A stretch of DNA of 64,000 bases from Nitrospirota bacterium (lineage in GTDB: Bacteria > Nitrospirota > Leptospirillia > Leptospirillales > Leptospirillaceae), in the NCBI GenBank assembly GCA_021810805.1, contig JAJZHW010000001.1, positions 62,001 through 126,000 of the forward strand, in the 5' to 3' direction. Positions 52,087 through 61,599 of this stretch are shown here, in pieces. A program made the position numbers and the translations under genes. How positions within the stretch are numbered: the first letter of the stretch is position 1; every line of letters begins with the position of its first letter. Under the pieces are notes generated by a model. That model had not been told where the DNA came from and ran no database searches. It saw only the letters and a program-made list of their open reading frames with translations.

Positions 52087-53556
52087 ATGAAGGACAGCTT
52101 TATTCAGCAGGGAGCCGAGGTCCTGATTGTGGGAGGAGGCCGTTCGGGCCTCCATGCCGCCCTTCTTGCCGGAGAGCTCGGGGGCAAACCCGTTCTGGTC
52201 GACGATGATCCGTCCGCCTTCGAAGGGCCCCGGTGGGAGGCGGTCATGGCGTTGGGGGCTCGGGTCATGACGGGAGTCCGGATCGGTCCCTGGATCCGAA
52301 GCTGGAAGGGACCGGTCATCATGAGTCCGGGAGTTCCCCCAATATCCTGGTGTGGACAGGCTGTGGCCCCTCCATTTTCCAACATTCGGGGAGAGCTCGA
52401 GTGGGCGGCATCCTTGTGGGAGCGTCCGATCGTCGCCATCGCCGGGACCAACGGGAAGTCCACGACGACGGCTCTTGTGGCACACCTTCTCAAAAATGCC
52501 GGCTTTTCTCCCTTTGTCGGCGGAAACTTCGGAACGCCATTTTCCGAAGGGGTGAGGCTTATGAGGCGGTCCCGGCAGGAGGGACAAACGGAGCCCTTTG
52601 ATGTCGGGGTCATCGAAGTCTCGAGCTTTCAGACCGAGTCGATGCAGTCCTTTTCTCCGGAGATTTATCTCCTCCTCAACATCACTCCCGACCATCTCGA
52701 TCGATATGATTCCCTCCCTCAATACCGTATGGCGAAGCTTCATCTGGCAACTCTCTTTTCCCCTTCGACCACGATCGTCTGGAACTCGGCCCAGGAAGAT
52801 TGGCGAGAGTGGATCTCGAGAACTAAGGCCCATTCCGTCTTTGTGGGCTCGGATCGTGAACTCCCAGGTCCGGGGATCATCATCGGAGAGGGCACTCTCC
52901 GAAGCGAAGGACTGGAGGAGCCGTTCTCCGTCTCCACCCGGAATTACCCCCTGATCGGAGGAGGGAATCTTCAAAATCTCGCCTTTTCGGTTCTGGCCAC
53001 AGTCCTCTTTTGCAAAAAGCATCACCGGCCCCTCGACATCACGGAGATCGAAGAGGGGATCGCGTCGTTTTCCGGTCTTCCCCATCGCATGGAGCGAGTC
53101 AATACCGTTCGGGGAGTGACCTTCGTCAATGATTCCAAGGCGACGAATGTGGGCGCCGTCGAGGCGGCCCTGTCCGGCCTTCCCGAGACGGGACATCCCC
53201 ATGTTGTGCTGATTATGGGGGGGCGCGACAAGGGAGGGTCCTACCGGCCACTGATTCCCTGGCTGAAAAAACACGTCCGGGAGGTTGTCGTGATTGGAGA
53301 AGCCCGGGAAAAGATTCGGGAAGAGCTCGGGGGAGCGGTCCCCATGGAAGAGGCCCAGGACCTTTTTGAAGCCGTGGCGCGAGCCTTTTCCGTGGCCGAT
53401 TCGGGGGAGATGGTCCTTCTCTCTCCCGCCTGCTCAAGCTACGACATGTTCCATGGATATGAAGAACGGGGAGAGCGTTTCCGGGAAGCGGTCCGGCGGC
53501 TGTCGGCGAAATTCGGAGGAGAAGGGAGAAGCCATGGCGCAGCCACAAGCCATTGA
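52087..53556 (+). CDS. murD: UDP-MurNAc-Ala-D-Glu ligase MurD
   Basis: Mur ligase of 489 residues adding D-Glu. ATP loop G-T-N-G-K-S-T-T-T, then V-N-D-S-K-A-T-N and G-G-R-D-K-G-G, both typical of MurD. It overlaps ftsW by 23 bp, unusually long but consistent with the ftsW start chosen. Confidence 0.95.
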   Translation: MKDSFIQQGAEVLIVGGGRSGLHAALLAGELGGKPVLVDDDPSAFEGPRWEAVMALGARVMTGVRIGPWIRSWKGPVIMSPGVPPISWCGQAVAPPFSNIRGELEWAASLWERPIVAIAGTNGKSTTTALVAHLLKNAGFSPFVGGNFGTPFSEGVRLMRRSRQEGQTEPFDVGVIEVSSFQTESMQSFSPEIYLLLNITPDHLDRYDSLPQYRMAKLHLATLFSPSTTIVWNSAQEDWREWISRTKAHSVFVGSDRELPGPGIIIGEGTLRSEGLEEPFSVSTRNYPLIGGGNLQNLAFSVLATVLFCKKHHRPLDITEIEEGIASFSGLPHRMERVNTVRGVTFVNDSKATNVGAVEAALSGLPETGHPHVVLIMGGRDKGGSYRPLIPWLKKHVREVVVIGEAREKIREELGGAVPMEEAQDLFEAVARAFSVADSGEMVLLSPACSSYDMFHGYEERGERFREAVRRLSAKFGGEGRSHGAATSH

Positions 53557-54760
53557 AGATCGAACAGTCTCCGAGGAGGCCTGGAAAGAAAATGCGGAGA
53601 TTCGACCCATCAATGGAACCTTGGCGGTGGTGGTCTTTCTTCTCATGATGTTGGGAACGACCCTGGTGATGTCCGCCCGCCTGGCCATGCATTCTCCCTA
53701 CCAACTCTTCTGGCGACAGATTGTCTCAACGGTCATCGCCCTCTTCGTCATGCTTGCCGTCAGTCGCGTTGACTACCATCTTTGGGTGAAAAAAAGAGCC
53801 CTTCTCTGGGGGGGAGGGCTCTTTTCCCTTCTCCTTCTGCTGGTTCCTCATATCGGGGTGACCCTTAATGGGGCACGCCGGTGGGTCCACCTCGGCGTCT
53901 TTACGCTGCAGCCTTCGGAGGTGGCCCGGGTCATTCTGGTGATTCTCATGGCGGCCCTTCTGGCCAGAGAGAAGAATGTCCAGTCCTTCGGAACGGGGGA
54001 GGTCTTCAGGATCCGGCCGGACAAGGCCATCGGGTTCGCCCTCCTGATGATCCCCTATCTGGCGCTCATTCTCCATGAACCGGACTTCGGGTCGGATCTC
54101 TTTATCGTGATCGTGATGCTCGCCATGCTCTTTCTCTCCGGGGTCAGCTTCCGGCAAATCGGGGTCGTGCTGGGTGTTCTCGGGGTGAGTGCCTCCCTCT
54201 TTCTGCTGCATCACGCCTATGCCATTGCCCGATTCCATAATTTTGCCCGTACCCACAACGCCACCCAAACCTTGGGCACACAGCTGGGGCAGAGCCTGGT
54301 GGCGATTGGGTCGGGAGGGATCTGGGGGCAGGGGCTGGGCCACGATTGGGTCGGGGGAGGGGTCCTTCCCGAGCCAGGGACCGACTTCATCTTTGCCCTC
54401 GTGGGGGAGGAGCTGGGGTTCTTCTGGTCGGTGGCGGTGGTGGTGGTCTTTCTTGTCATCTTCCTTGTGGGAATGAAGACGGCGGCCCAGGCTCCGGATT
54501 TTTTGGGACGAATTCTCGTTCAGGGGCTCACGATGTCGATCGCCCTTGAAGCCTTGATGAATCTTGGGGTCGTGACGGGCCTCTTCCCGACGAAGGGGAT
54601 CCCTCTGCCGTTCATGAGCTTCGGGGGCTCCTCCCTGATGTCCAATGCCTGGGGGGTGGGAATGATCCTTTCCGTCTCGCGGTATCGCAAGCGGACCTCT
54701 CCGGCGCCTTCAGAAGGCAATGAAGAGGGAAGGGAGACGGCGGTTGTCCCCTCTCTATGA
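53534..54760 (+). CDS. ftsW: Lipid II polymerase FtsW
   Basis: SEDS-family glycosyltransferase of 408 residues with about ten helices, working with FtsI at the septum. G-A-R-R-W, Q-P-S-E-V-A-R, the H-E-P-D-F-G-S-D segment and F-M-S-F-G-G-S-S-L are all present. The start at 53534 begins a hydrophilic N tail; a longer reading from 53294 lies inside murD. Confidence 0.95.
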   Translation: MAQPQAIEDRTVSEEAWKENAEIRPINGTLAVVVFLLMMLGTTLVMSARLAMHSPYQLFWRQIVSTVIALFVMLAVSRVDYHLWVKKRALLWGGGLFSLLLLLVPHIGVTLNGARRWVHLGVFTLQPSEVARVILVILMAALLAREKNVQSFGTGEVFRIRPDKAIGFALLMIPYLALILHEPDFGSDLFIVIVMLAMLFLSGVSFRQIGVVLGVLGVSASLFLLHHAYAIARFHNFARTHNATQTLGTQLGQSLVAIGSGGIWGQGLGHDWVGGGVLPEPGTDFIFALVGEELGFFWSVAVVVVFLVIFLVGMKTAAQAPDFLGRILVQGLTMSIALEALMNLGVVTGLFPTKGIPLPFMSFGGSSLMSNAWGVGMILSVSRYRKRTSPAPSEGNEEGRETAVVPSL

Positions 54761-55805
54761 TCCCGGAAAGAGCCTTGTGGTCACCGGCGGGGGGACGGGG
54801 GGACATGTCATTCCGGCGATAGAAATTGCCCGGGCCCATCAACGATTGTCCTCTAGCCCCGTTCTCTATGTGGGAACTCCGGGGAGCCTTGAGGAGCGTC
54901 TGGCTGCTCGGGCCAATCTTCCGTTTGCGGCCGTGAGGGCCGGAGGGGTTGTGGGAAAGTCCCTTCTCGGCAAGCTGGCGGGGGGAGCCTCTATCCTCCA
55001 GGGGGTCGGGGGAGCCATTCGCATGCTGCGAAGGTTTCGTCCGGGGCTGGTGGTCGGGACGGGAGGATATGTTCAGGTTCCCGTGATCGTCGCCGCCGGG
55101 CTTTTGAGGATTCCTGCCCTTCTTGTGGAGCCGAACCGGGTGGCGGGGCTGGCCAACAAGGTGCTGGCCCCCTTTGTTTCGAGGGTTGTATACGGATGGG
55201 AGCGGGGAGGGGGGATTCCCCTGGCCCCTGACGTCAGGGGCCCTGAGCCTGACGCAAACAGATTCGAGCGGATGCCGCTTCGTCTCCTGATTATGGGGGG
55301 AAGTCAGGGGGCTCGAATGCTGAACGAACGTCTTCCGGAGGTCGTTGCTTTGGCCGTGCGACGTCTGGAGGGGCGGCCGGTTGAGATCATCCACCAGTGT
55401 GGAGAGCGCTGGTTGGATGCCACCAAGAATCGGTATCAGCAGCTGGGGCTTGCGGCGCGGGTGGAGGGATTCCTTCCCGAGATCTCCAAACTCTTCCGAG
55501 AACAGTCTCTTGTCATTGCTCGTGCAGGAGCCATGACTGTGGCCGAAATCACGGCCTCGGGAACCCCGGCCATCTACATTCCCTTTCCCCACTCTGCCGG
55601 AGGCCACCAGCAGGAAAATGCCCGGGAGGTCGAAAGGACGGGGGGAGGGTGGTGCTGGGAGGAGTCGAGCCTTATGGAGAAAGAGAATCGGGGCCAGGAA
55701 CTTGCGGGGCTACTTTCGGCGGGGACATACCTGTACGAAAGGGGTCAAAAGGCATGGGAGCATTCTCCTGGTATTTCCGCATCGGAGTGGTTGACAAGAC
55801 AGTGA
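54720..55805 (+). CDS. murG: MurNAc-pentapeptide GlcNAc transferase MurG
   Basis: Membrane-associated GT28 enzyme of 361 residues forming lipid II. V-T-G-G-G-T-G-G-H-V-I-P near the start, G-G-S-Q-G-A-R-M-L-N in the middle, and S-G-T-P-A-I-Y-I-P-F-P, then G-H-Q-Q-E-N-A-R-E near the end. Overlaps ftsW by 41 bp. The coding sequence contains an exact 20-bp palindrome at 55223-55242. Confidence 0.95.
   Translation: MKREGRRRLSPLYDPGKSLVVTGGGTGGHVIPAIEIARAHQRLSSSPVLYVGTPGSLEERLAARANLPFAAVRAGGVVGKSLLGKLAGGASILQGVGGAIRMLRRFRPGLVVGTGGYVQVPVIVAAGLLRIPALLVEPNRVAGLANKVLAPFVSRVVYGWERGGGIPLAPDVRGPEPDANRFERMPLRLLIMGGSQGARMLNERLPEVVALAVRRLEGRPVEIIHQCGERWLDATKNRYQQLGLAARVEGFLPEISKLFREQSLVIARAGAMTVAEITASGTPAIYIPFPHSAGGHQQENAREVERTGGGWCWEESSLMEKENRGQELAGLLSAGTYLYERGQKAWEHSPGISASEWLTRQ
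55223..55242. repeat. Exact 20-bp palindrome inside murG
   Basis: GGCCCCTGACGTCAGGGGCC reads the same on both strands. It is not followed by T residues, so it is no ordinary terminator, and it falls in a variable linker of MurG. Confidence 0.6.
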
Positions 55806-55860
55806 AAAGCGATAGCGTGATAAAAATTTTGAAGCGTTGATTTCTGTCACACGGAAAACC

Positions 55861-55889
55861 TTGGAAAATTCGAGGAGATCCGCTACAAT
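55861..55889 (+). promoter_or_regulatory. Predicted internal promoter before murC
   Basis: TTGGAA at 55861-55866, 17-bp spacer and TACAAT at 55884-55889, in the 108-bp gap between murG and murC, the widest gap in this part of the cluster. Confidence 0.6.
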
Positions 55890-55913
55890 GAACCCGAAAC
55901 ACTGGAGGACCGG

Positions 55914-57329
55914 ATGAGGAAGGCAAAGGGGGCCATGGTTCATTTTATCGGGATCGGCGGAGCGGGCATGGCTCCGATTGCGGAGATTTTGCTCGAAAGA
56001 GGTGTTCCTGTCTCGGGATCGGATCTGGGGTCGAACGATTGTACCCGTCGTCTTGCGGAGAAGGGGGCCACCATCCTCACCGGCCACGCAGCGGCGAACA
56101 TTTCCGAGTCGGTGGGAAAGCTCGTGATCTCCTCGGCCATCCGCCACAACAACCCGGAATGGATTGCGGCCGTGACCCGTGGAATCCCTGTGCTCCACCG
56201 CGGAGAGATGCTGGCCTCCCTTGTGAATCCCGCCTATGGTATCGCCGTTACAGGATCCCACGGAAAGACCACCACCACCTCGATGGTGGCCTCTCTTCTT
56301 GTCTCTGCCGGCCTTGATCCCACCTGTGTGGTGGGAGGTCGGGTGGCAAGCTTCCCGGGATGTGCCTTGGTCGGTCGTTCCCGCTACTTCGTGACGGAGG
56401 CCGACGAAAGCGATGGCTCCTTCATGAAACTTGAGCCCCGTCTCCGGATCGTGACCAACATCGATCGGGAGCACATGGACTTTTACGGGACCTTTGACAA
56501 TCTGATCCAGGCCTTCTCGACCTACCTCGATGCCGGAGAGGAGGGGGGGATAGGAATTCTCTGCATCGACGATCCCGGCGTCGCCTCCCTGCTTGATCGG
56601 ATCACAACCGTTCCCCTGACATATGGTCTTTCCCCCGATGCCCGCGTCCGGGCCGAAAACATTGCTCATGAAGGCATCGGCTCCTCCTTTGATGTGCGCG
56701 TGGATGGAGCTCTCTGGGGCCGATTTTCCCTTCAGGTTCCTGGAATGCACAATATTCTCAACGCCCTCGCGGCCATTTGTGCGGGAATCTGTCTTGAGAT
56801 TTCCCCGGAGACCATGCGTCAGTCGCTTTCCCGCTTCGAAAGCGTGGGACGTCGCTTCACCCTGCTGGGCGAGAGGGATGGGGTGGTTGTGGTGGACGAT
56901 TACGGCCACCATCCCACCGAAATTCGTGCCACGTTGGCCGCCGCACGGCTGGCCTACCCGAACCGCCGGATCGTGGCGGTCTTTCAGCCGCATCGCTTTA
57001 CCCGGGTCAGGGATCTCCAGAATGCCTTCATCGAGTCCTTTTCCGACGCGGACAAGATTCTGGTCACAGAGATCTACTCGGCGGGAGAGGATCCGATCCC
57101 GGGAATTGGCAGTGAGGGCCTCTATAAAAAGATGCGGGATCGCTGGAGTGACCGTGTGGACTACGAGCCTCGCCGTGACCGGTGGGTTGAGCGTCTCAAC
57201 GGGATGCTCAAGCCGGGAGATCTCCTTCTGACCTTAGGAGCCGGTGACATTACTCGACTTGGAAAGGATTATCTTCTGTGGCAACCGCGGTCCGTCTCCG
57301 CCCACGCCTCCGAATCCGTGAGCGCCTGA
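55914..57329 (+). CDS. murC: UDP-MurNAc-L-alanine ligase MurC
   Basis: Mur ligase of 471 residues adding the first L-Ala. N-terminal G-I-G-G-A-G-M-A-P-I-A, ATP loop G-S-H-G-K-T-T-T-T-S-M, T-E-A-D-E-S-D-G-S-F and D-D-Y-G-H-H-P-T-E. SD GGAGG. The last 52 bp overlap murB. Confidence 0.96.
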   Translation: MRKAKGAMVHFIGIGGAGMAPIAEILLERGVPVSGSDLGSNDCTRRLAEKGATILTGHAAANISESVGKLVISSAIRHNNPEWIAAVTRGIPVLHRGEMLASLVNPAYGIAVTGSHGKTTTTSMVASLLVSAGLDPTCVVGGRVASFPGCALVGRSRYFVTEADESDGSFMKLEPRLRIVTNIDREHMDFYGTFDNLIQAFSTYLDAGEEGGIGILCIDDPGVASLLDRITTVPLTYGLSPDARVRAENIAHEGIGSSFDVRVDGALWGRFSLQVPGMHNILNALAAICAGICLEISPETMRQSLSRFESVGRRFTLLGERDGVVVVDDYGHHPTEIRATLAAARLAYPNRRIVAVFQPHRFTRVRDLQNAFIESFSDADKILVTEIYSAGEDPIPGIGSEGLYKKMRDRWSDRVDYEPRRDRWVERLNGMLKPGDLLLTLGAGDITRLGKDYLLWQPRSVSAHASESVSA

Positions 57330-58237
57330 GCCGCTTCTCCTCGATCCGTATCGGGGGAGCGGTCGAGGCGGTTGTCTCCCTCTCCTCGAGCGAGGTCTTT
57401 GGTGACGTTCTCGACATGTATCACCGGGGGGAAATCCCTGGGCCCCTTGCCTTTGTCGGTCGGGGAAGCAACATCCTCTTTCCCGACGCTGGGTTGGGGG
57501 GGACTCTCGTCCGATTTGAGCACGGGGACGGAGGGGCCGGATGTCGCTGGCTTTCCGATGGACAGGTGGAGGTCGACGCCGGACTCTCCCTGCCTGCCCT
57601 GGCGAGGGATGCTGCCCGCCGCGGGGTGGCGGGCTTCGAGTTTTTCTCGGGGATCCCCGGAACGGTGGGGGGGGCAGCGGTGATGAATGCCGGCGCCGGG
57701 AGCGGACAATGGTCCGATCTCTGCGAGAGCGTTCTTGTCGCCACGGGAGGAGGGGGCCATGAGATTCTTCTTCCCCAAGACCTCAAGTATGGCTACCGGA
57801 CCTCGGCTCTTCTGGAAAACCGGGACAGGATTTCCCACGCTTCCGAGAAAAACCTCCCGCTAACCCGGGCCGTTGTGCTTTCTGCCCGCCTCCGGGGAGA
57901 GCGAGGGGATCCGGCAGAATGCCTTGCCAGACTTGCCTCGCATCTCGATTATCGCCGGTCGACCCAGCCCCTTGATGAGCCCAGTCTGGGGTCGGTCTTC
58001 CGAAACCCTTCGGGGGGCCCTCCGGGCTACTCCGCCGGTCGACTGATCGAAGAGTCGGGGATGAAGGGACGAAGTACGGGAGGGGTGATGGTTTCTCCCC
58101 GCCATGCCAACTTTTTTGTGAATACGGGCGGAGGCAAGGCCAGTGAATTTCTTGAGCTAATGGCCACTGTGGCGGATGCTGTCCAGAGGACGTGGGGAGT
58201 GATTCTTGAACCTGAGGTGAGAGTATGGAACGCGTAA
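57278..58237 (+). CDS. murB: UDP-N-acetylenolpyruvoylglucosamine reductase MurB
   Basis: FAD enzyme of 319 residues making UDP-MurNAc. FAD-binding G-R-G-S-N-I-L-F, F-S-G-I-P-G-T-V-G-G and the catalytic-serine segment G-S-V-F-R-N-P. GTG start with GGAAAGGA upstream. Overlaps murC by 52 bp and ddl by 13 bp. Confidence 0.95.
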   Translation: MATAVRLRPRLRIRERLSRFSSIRIGGAVEAVVSLSSSEVFGDVLDMYHRGEIPGPLAFVGRGSNILFPDAGLGGTLVRFEHGDGGAGCRWLSDGQVEVDAGLSLPALARDAARRGVAGFEFFSGIPGTVGGAAVMNAGAGSGQWSDLCESVLVATGGGGHEILLPQDLKYGYRTSALLENRDRISHASEKNLPLTRAVVLSARLRGERGDPAECLARLASHLDYRRSTQPLDEPSLGSVFRNPSGGPPGYSAGRLIEESGMKGRSTGGVMVSPRHANFFVNTGGGKASEFLELMATVADAVQRTWGVILEPEVRVWNA

Positions 58238-59205
58238 GCCGGGAGTCGTTGGCCGCTAGAGGAATCAACCGGATTGCCGTTCTTTCGGGAGGAGATTCGG
58301 ACGAGGCCGAGATCTCGCGTGTCTCGGGAAAGTCCGTGGCGGAGTCACTGCGCAAGGCGGGTTTCGAGGTCGGTGAGTTCGAGGCCGATCGGACACTTGC
58401 CGAGACCCTTGGGGCATTTTCTCCCGATGTGGCCTTTTTGGCCACCCATGGAGGGGGCGGCGAGAACGGAACCCTGCAGGGATTTCTGGAGACGATGAAG
58501 ATCCCCTATACCGGCTCCGGAGTGCTGGCGTCAGCCATCGGTATGTCCAAGATGAGATCCAGGGCCCTGTTTCGGGAGAGAGGATTGGCTGTGCCCCTGA
58601 CCTATGCCCACAGGACAGAGGAGACCTTCAATCCCGGAATGATTTCCTTCGACCCCCCCTACATGGTCAAGCCTGAAGCTGCGGGCTCGTCGATCGGGGT
58701 TAAAAGGGTTTTGCGTCGGGAAGATCTGAGGGATGCCGTCACCGAAGCAGGACGCTATTCCCATTGGGTGCTGGTGGAGCAGCTGATCCCCGGACGAGAG
58801 GTCCAGTCAGCGATTCTCTCCGGTCGCTACCTTGGCGCCATCGAAATCATCCCCGACAAGGCCGAGCCTTTCTACACCTACAATTCAAAATATGTGCCGG
58901 GAGGCTCCCGCCACATCAGCCCCGCTCCTTTGTCGGGGGAGGAGTCATCCGAACTCGCGCGGATTACCACTGAAGCCTGCCGGGTCCTTGATGTCCGGGG
59001 GGCCTGTCGGCTCGATACCATCCTTAATGATGAAGGGGTCTTCGTCATTCTGGAGATCAATACTCTTCCGGGTCTGACTCCCACCTCACTTCTGCCTGAA
59101 ATTGCGTCCCATGAGGGCCTTTCCTTCACCGATCTGATCATCGAGCTTATCGCGACGGCGTCCCTTGATGAAAAGAGGGAGTTCCCCGCCGTTTCTGGAC
59201 ATTGA
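58225..59205 (+). CDS. ddl: D-alanine-D-alanine ligase
   Basis: ATP-grasp enzyme of 326 residues. H-G-G-G-G-E-N-G-T-L-Q-G, Y-T-G-S-G-V-L-A-S-A, K-P-E-A-A-G-S-S-I-G-V and E-I-N-T-L-P-G-L-T are the standard motifs. Supplies D-Ala-D-Ala to MurF. Stop overlaps the ftsQ start. Confidence 0.96.
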   Translation: MERVSRESLAARGINRIAVLSGGDSDEAEISRVSGKSVAESLRKAGFEVGEFEADRTLAETLGAFSPDVAFLATHGGGGENGTLQGFLETMKIPYTGSGVLASAIGMSKMRSRALFRERGLAVPLTYAHRTEETFNPGMISFDPPYMVKPEAAGSSIGVKRVLRREDLRDAVTEAGRYSHWVLVEQLIPGREVQSAILSGRYLGAIEIIPDKAEPFYTYNSKYVPGGSRHISPAPLSGEESSELARITTEACRVLDVRGACRLDTILNDEGVFVILEINTLPGLTPTSLLPEIASHEGLSFTDLIIELIATASLDEKREFPAVSGH

Positions 59206-60062
59206 TGGACAGTCCGGCTTCGGAAGCCACCCCTTCGCCGGGCCCGAAGGTTCGAAAGATTCCTCCAAAAACCGGTCGTTACGTCATCTTTCTGTTTTTC
59301 TGGATCGCCTGGGGTGGAATCGTCATTCTGGGTCTTTCCCGAAAACAGCACACGCCGTTGCGCATTGTTGTGTCGGGTCCGCCTGTGGTCTCTCAGGACG
59401 CAGTCAAGGGGTGGGTGACCCCTTTGGCCTTCAAGACATTGCCCTCTTCCAATCGCGACATTCTGGAATCTCTCGTGATGGAGCATCCGTGGATCATGGC
59501 CGCCAGCATAAAGCTGGTTCCCGGAGAGGGGCGGATCGTCAGGGTTCTTCTCAAGACTCCGGTAGCGGTGCTCCTCCCTTCTTATGGGCTCATGGCCTTT
59601 CAGTCACAAAAGGCCCAGGCTGCTCCAGTCTTCTCCTCCTTCCTTGTGGACGGAGGGGGAGTGCTGTCGGGGGAGACCCTGTCGGGAGCCGGGACTCTCC
59701 CTCAGGTTATCGTCCGCTCCCCTCTGACCCATGACGTAGGTCGAAGGCTTGTTCGGACGATCCATACGGTTCAGCAGTGCCGGAAAGACATTGCGTCCCA
59801 GGGGAGCTGGTATAGCTTGAACTCTCCCCACGAAATTCGATACTACCCAGGCCATGGGGACCCCGTTCTCCTTCTGGGAACAGATCTTGGATGCAAGCCC
59901 TTCCGTCTCTATGAGTCCTTCATGAAGTACCAGAAAGGGCGTGCATCCGGAACAATTCCCGAGGGAGTCGACCTTCGATTTTCCGGGATGCTCATCCTCC
60001 GCCCCGTGCTTGATCCCCCCGCCAAGCCCCCGGCCCACGCACCCCGGTCTGTGAGGTCTTAG
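59205..60062 (+). CDS. ftsQ: Cell-division protein FtsQ
   Basis: Bitopic division protein of 285 residues. A cytoplasmic N tail, one membrane helix (about 27-46) and a POTRA-like domain (about 50-120; seen in the I-M-A-A-S-I-K-L-V-P and V-R-V-L-L-K-T-P-V-A-V-L strands). A TTG three bases earlier is an alternative start. Position between ddl and ftsA supports the call. Confidence 0.85.
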   Translation: MDSPASEATPSPGPKVRKIPPKTGRYVIFLFFWIAWGGIVILGLSRKQHTPLRIVVSGPPVVSQDAVKGWVTPLAFKTLPSSNRDILESLVMEHPWIMAASIKLVPGEGRIVRVLLKTPVAVLLPSYGLMAFQSQKAQAAPVFSSFLVDGGGVLSGETLSGAGTLPQVIVRSPLTHDVGRRLVRTIHTVQQCRKDIASQGSWYSLNSPHEIRYYPGHGDPVLLLGTDLGCKPFRLYESFMKYQKGRASGTIPEGVDLRFSGMLILRPVLDPPAKPPAHAPRSVRS

Positions 60063-60260
60063 GGAACTCCAATCTCCCCCTGGCCTTCGATCTTCTCCAT
60101 TGTTCGAACAAACCGCTTGTCCATGCATCAGGCCGGTTTTTTCCCTCTGTGCAAAGGGGAATGATGCTGTTGAGGCGGGCATCGGATTGTGCGAAAATGG
60201 GCACGCGCAAACGATGCATTCATCTTCCCAATACAGTCAAAAATGATTTGAGGATTTCCC

Positions 60261-61553
60261 ATGTCGGACCAACAGGTTTTTGCTGCAATCGATCTCGGGT
60301 CCACGAAGGTGTGCGCCCTGGTGGGCCATGCCCTTGAGGATGACAGGTTCGAGATTGTCGGGATAGGAACGGCCTCCACCCACCATGGCATCAGAAATGG
60401 AACCATCGTGGATGTCCAGCAGACAGTGGCGGCCATACGCAAGGCTGTGGAAATAGCCGGACGAAAGGCGAGCCACCCTCTGACCCGGGTCGTCGTGGGA
60501 TTTGCCGGGGGGGAGATCGAGGGGCAGGACCAGCGCGTGATGATTGCCCTTAAGGACCGGGAGGTTCAGGAATCCGACATCGAGCGGATCCTGCAGGAGT
60601 CCCGGACAATGATGGGCTGCTCCTCGTCGGAGCTTCTTCATACCATTCCCAAGAGTTACCGCATTGACGAGCAGGGGGGGATTCTCAATCCAGTGGGCAT
60701 GGTGGGGGCGAGGCTTGAGGCTCAGGTCCATGTCATCCGGGGCTCCGACATGGTCCTGGCCAACCTGAAGCGAAGCGTCGAGCGGGCCGGACTCACCGTC
60801 CGGGAGGGCGATCTCATCCTCCAGCCGCTTGCCAGTGCCCGGGCGGTGCTGACCGAGGACGACAAGGAGCTGGGTGTCTGTGTGGTCGACATCGGAGGGG
60901 GAACGACGGGAATGGTCGTCTTCCAGAACGGAGCCCTCTCCGGCGTTGGGGTGGTGCATATGGGTGGGTCGGCCATGACCAAGGATCTTGCGGCCGTCCT
61001 CCGGATTTCCCAGGCCGAAGCCGAAAGGCTCAAGCGGGAGGTCTTCAGCACTCCGGGCCATAGCGAACCGGTCGTCCCAGAGGATGAAGAGGCTGTTCCC
61101 CTGTCAGATGAGGCGATGACGGGAGCCGGTCGGCGGGTTCAGGTCCGGGAGGTGGTGGAGGCCCGTCTCGAGGAGATACTCCGGAAGGTCAAGGCCGACC
61201 TCGATCGTCTCCGTCAGGGAGCTTATCTGGCCCGGGGGGTGGTTCTCACTGGTGGGGTGGCCCGAATGCCGAACATTGTCTCCTTTGCGGAGAAGATCTT
61301 CGACATGCCTATTTCGGTGGGGCACCCGGGAGATCGTGTTCAAGGGCTTGTGGATCAAACCTCTGGTCCCGAATTCGCTTCTGCGGTGGGGCTTTTGTAC
61401 TTTGCCCGCGACCAATGGAGCCCGGCGGACGTCCCCGTTCGGGAGCCCGTCGCCTCCGCGCCCGTCTCTCAGGAGCCGGTGACAAAAGAGAAGGAGCGGG
61501 AAGGTCCTCCCGCCGGAGTCCGACTCTGGAATTGGCTCAGGGAAATCATCTAG
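60261..61553 (+). CDS. ftsA: Cell-division protein FtsA
   Basis: Actin-like membrane tether for FtsZ, 430 residues. F-A-A-I-D-L-G-S-T-K-V, the 1C-domain segment with G-F-A-G-G-E-I, V-V-D-I-G-G-G-T-T and L-T-G-G-V-A-R-M-P-N are present. The C terminus L-W-N-W-L-R-E-I-I is the amphipathic membrane-targeting helix. A 198-bp gap upstream shows no strong promoter. Confidence 0.96.
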   Translation: MSDQQVFAAIDLGSTKVCALVGHALEDDRFEIVGIGTASTHHGIRNGTIVDVQQTVAAIRKAVEIAGRKASHPLTRVVVGFAGGEIEGQDQRVMIALKDREVQESDIERILQESRTMMGCSSSELLHTIPKSYRIDEQGGILNPVGMVGARLEAQVHVIRGSDMVLANLKRSVERAGLTVREGDLILQPLASARAVLTEDDKELGVCVVDIGGGTTGMVVFQNGALSGVGVVHMGGSAMTKDLAAVLRISQAEAERLKREVFSTPGHSEPVVPEDEEAVPLSDEAMTGAGRRVQVREVVEARLEEILRKVKADLDRLRQGAYLARGVVLTGGVARMPNIVSFAEKIFDMPISVGHPGDRVQGLVDQTSGPEFASAVGLLYFARDQWSPADVPVREPVASAPVSQEPVTKEKEREGPPAGVRLWNWLREII

Positions 61554-61599
61554 GAGAAGTCGCCCCGGGAGAGTTCATCCGGGAGGGGGGAGAGGCGTC

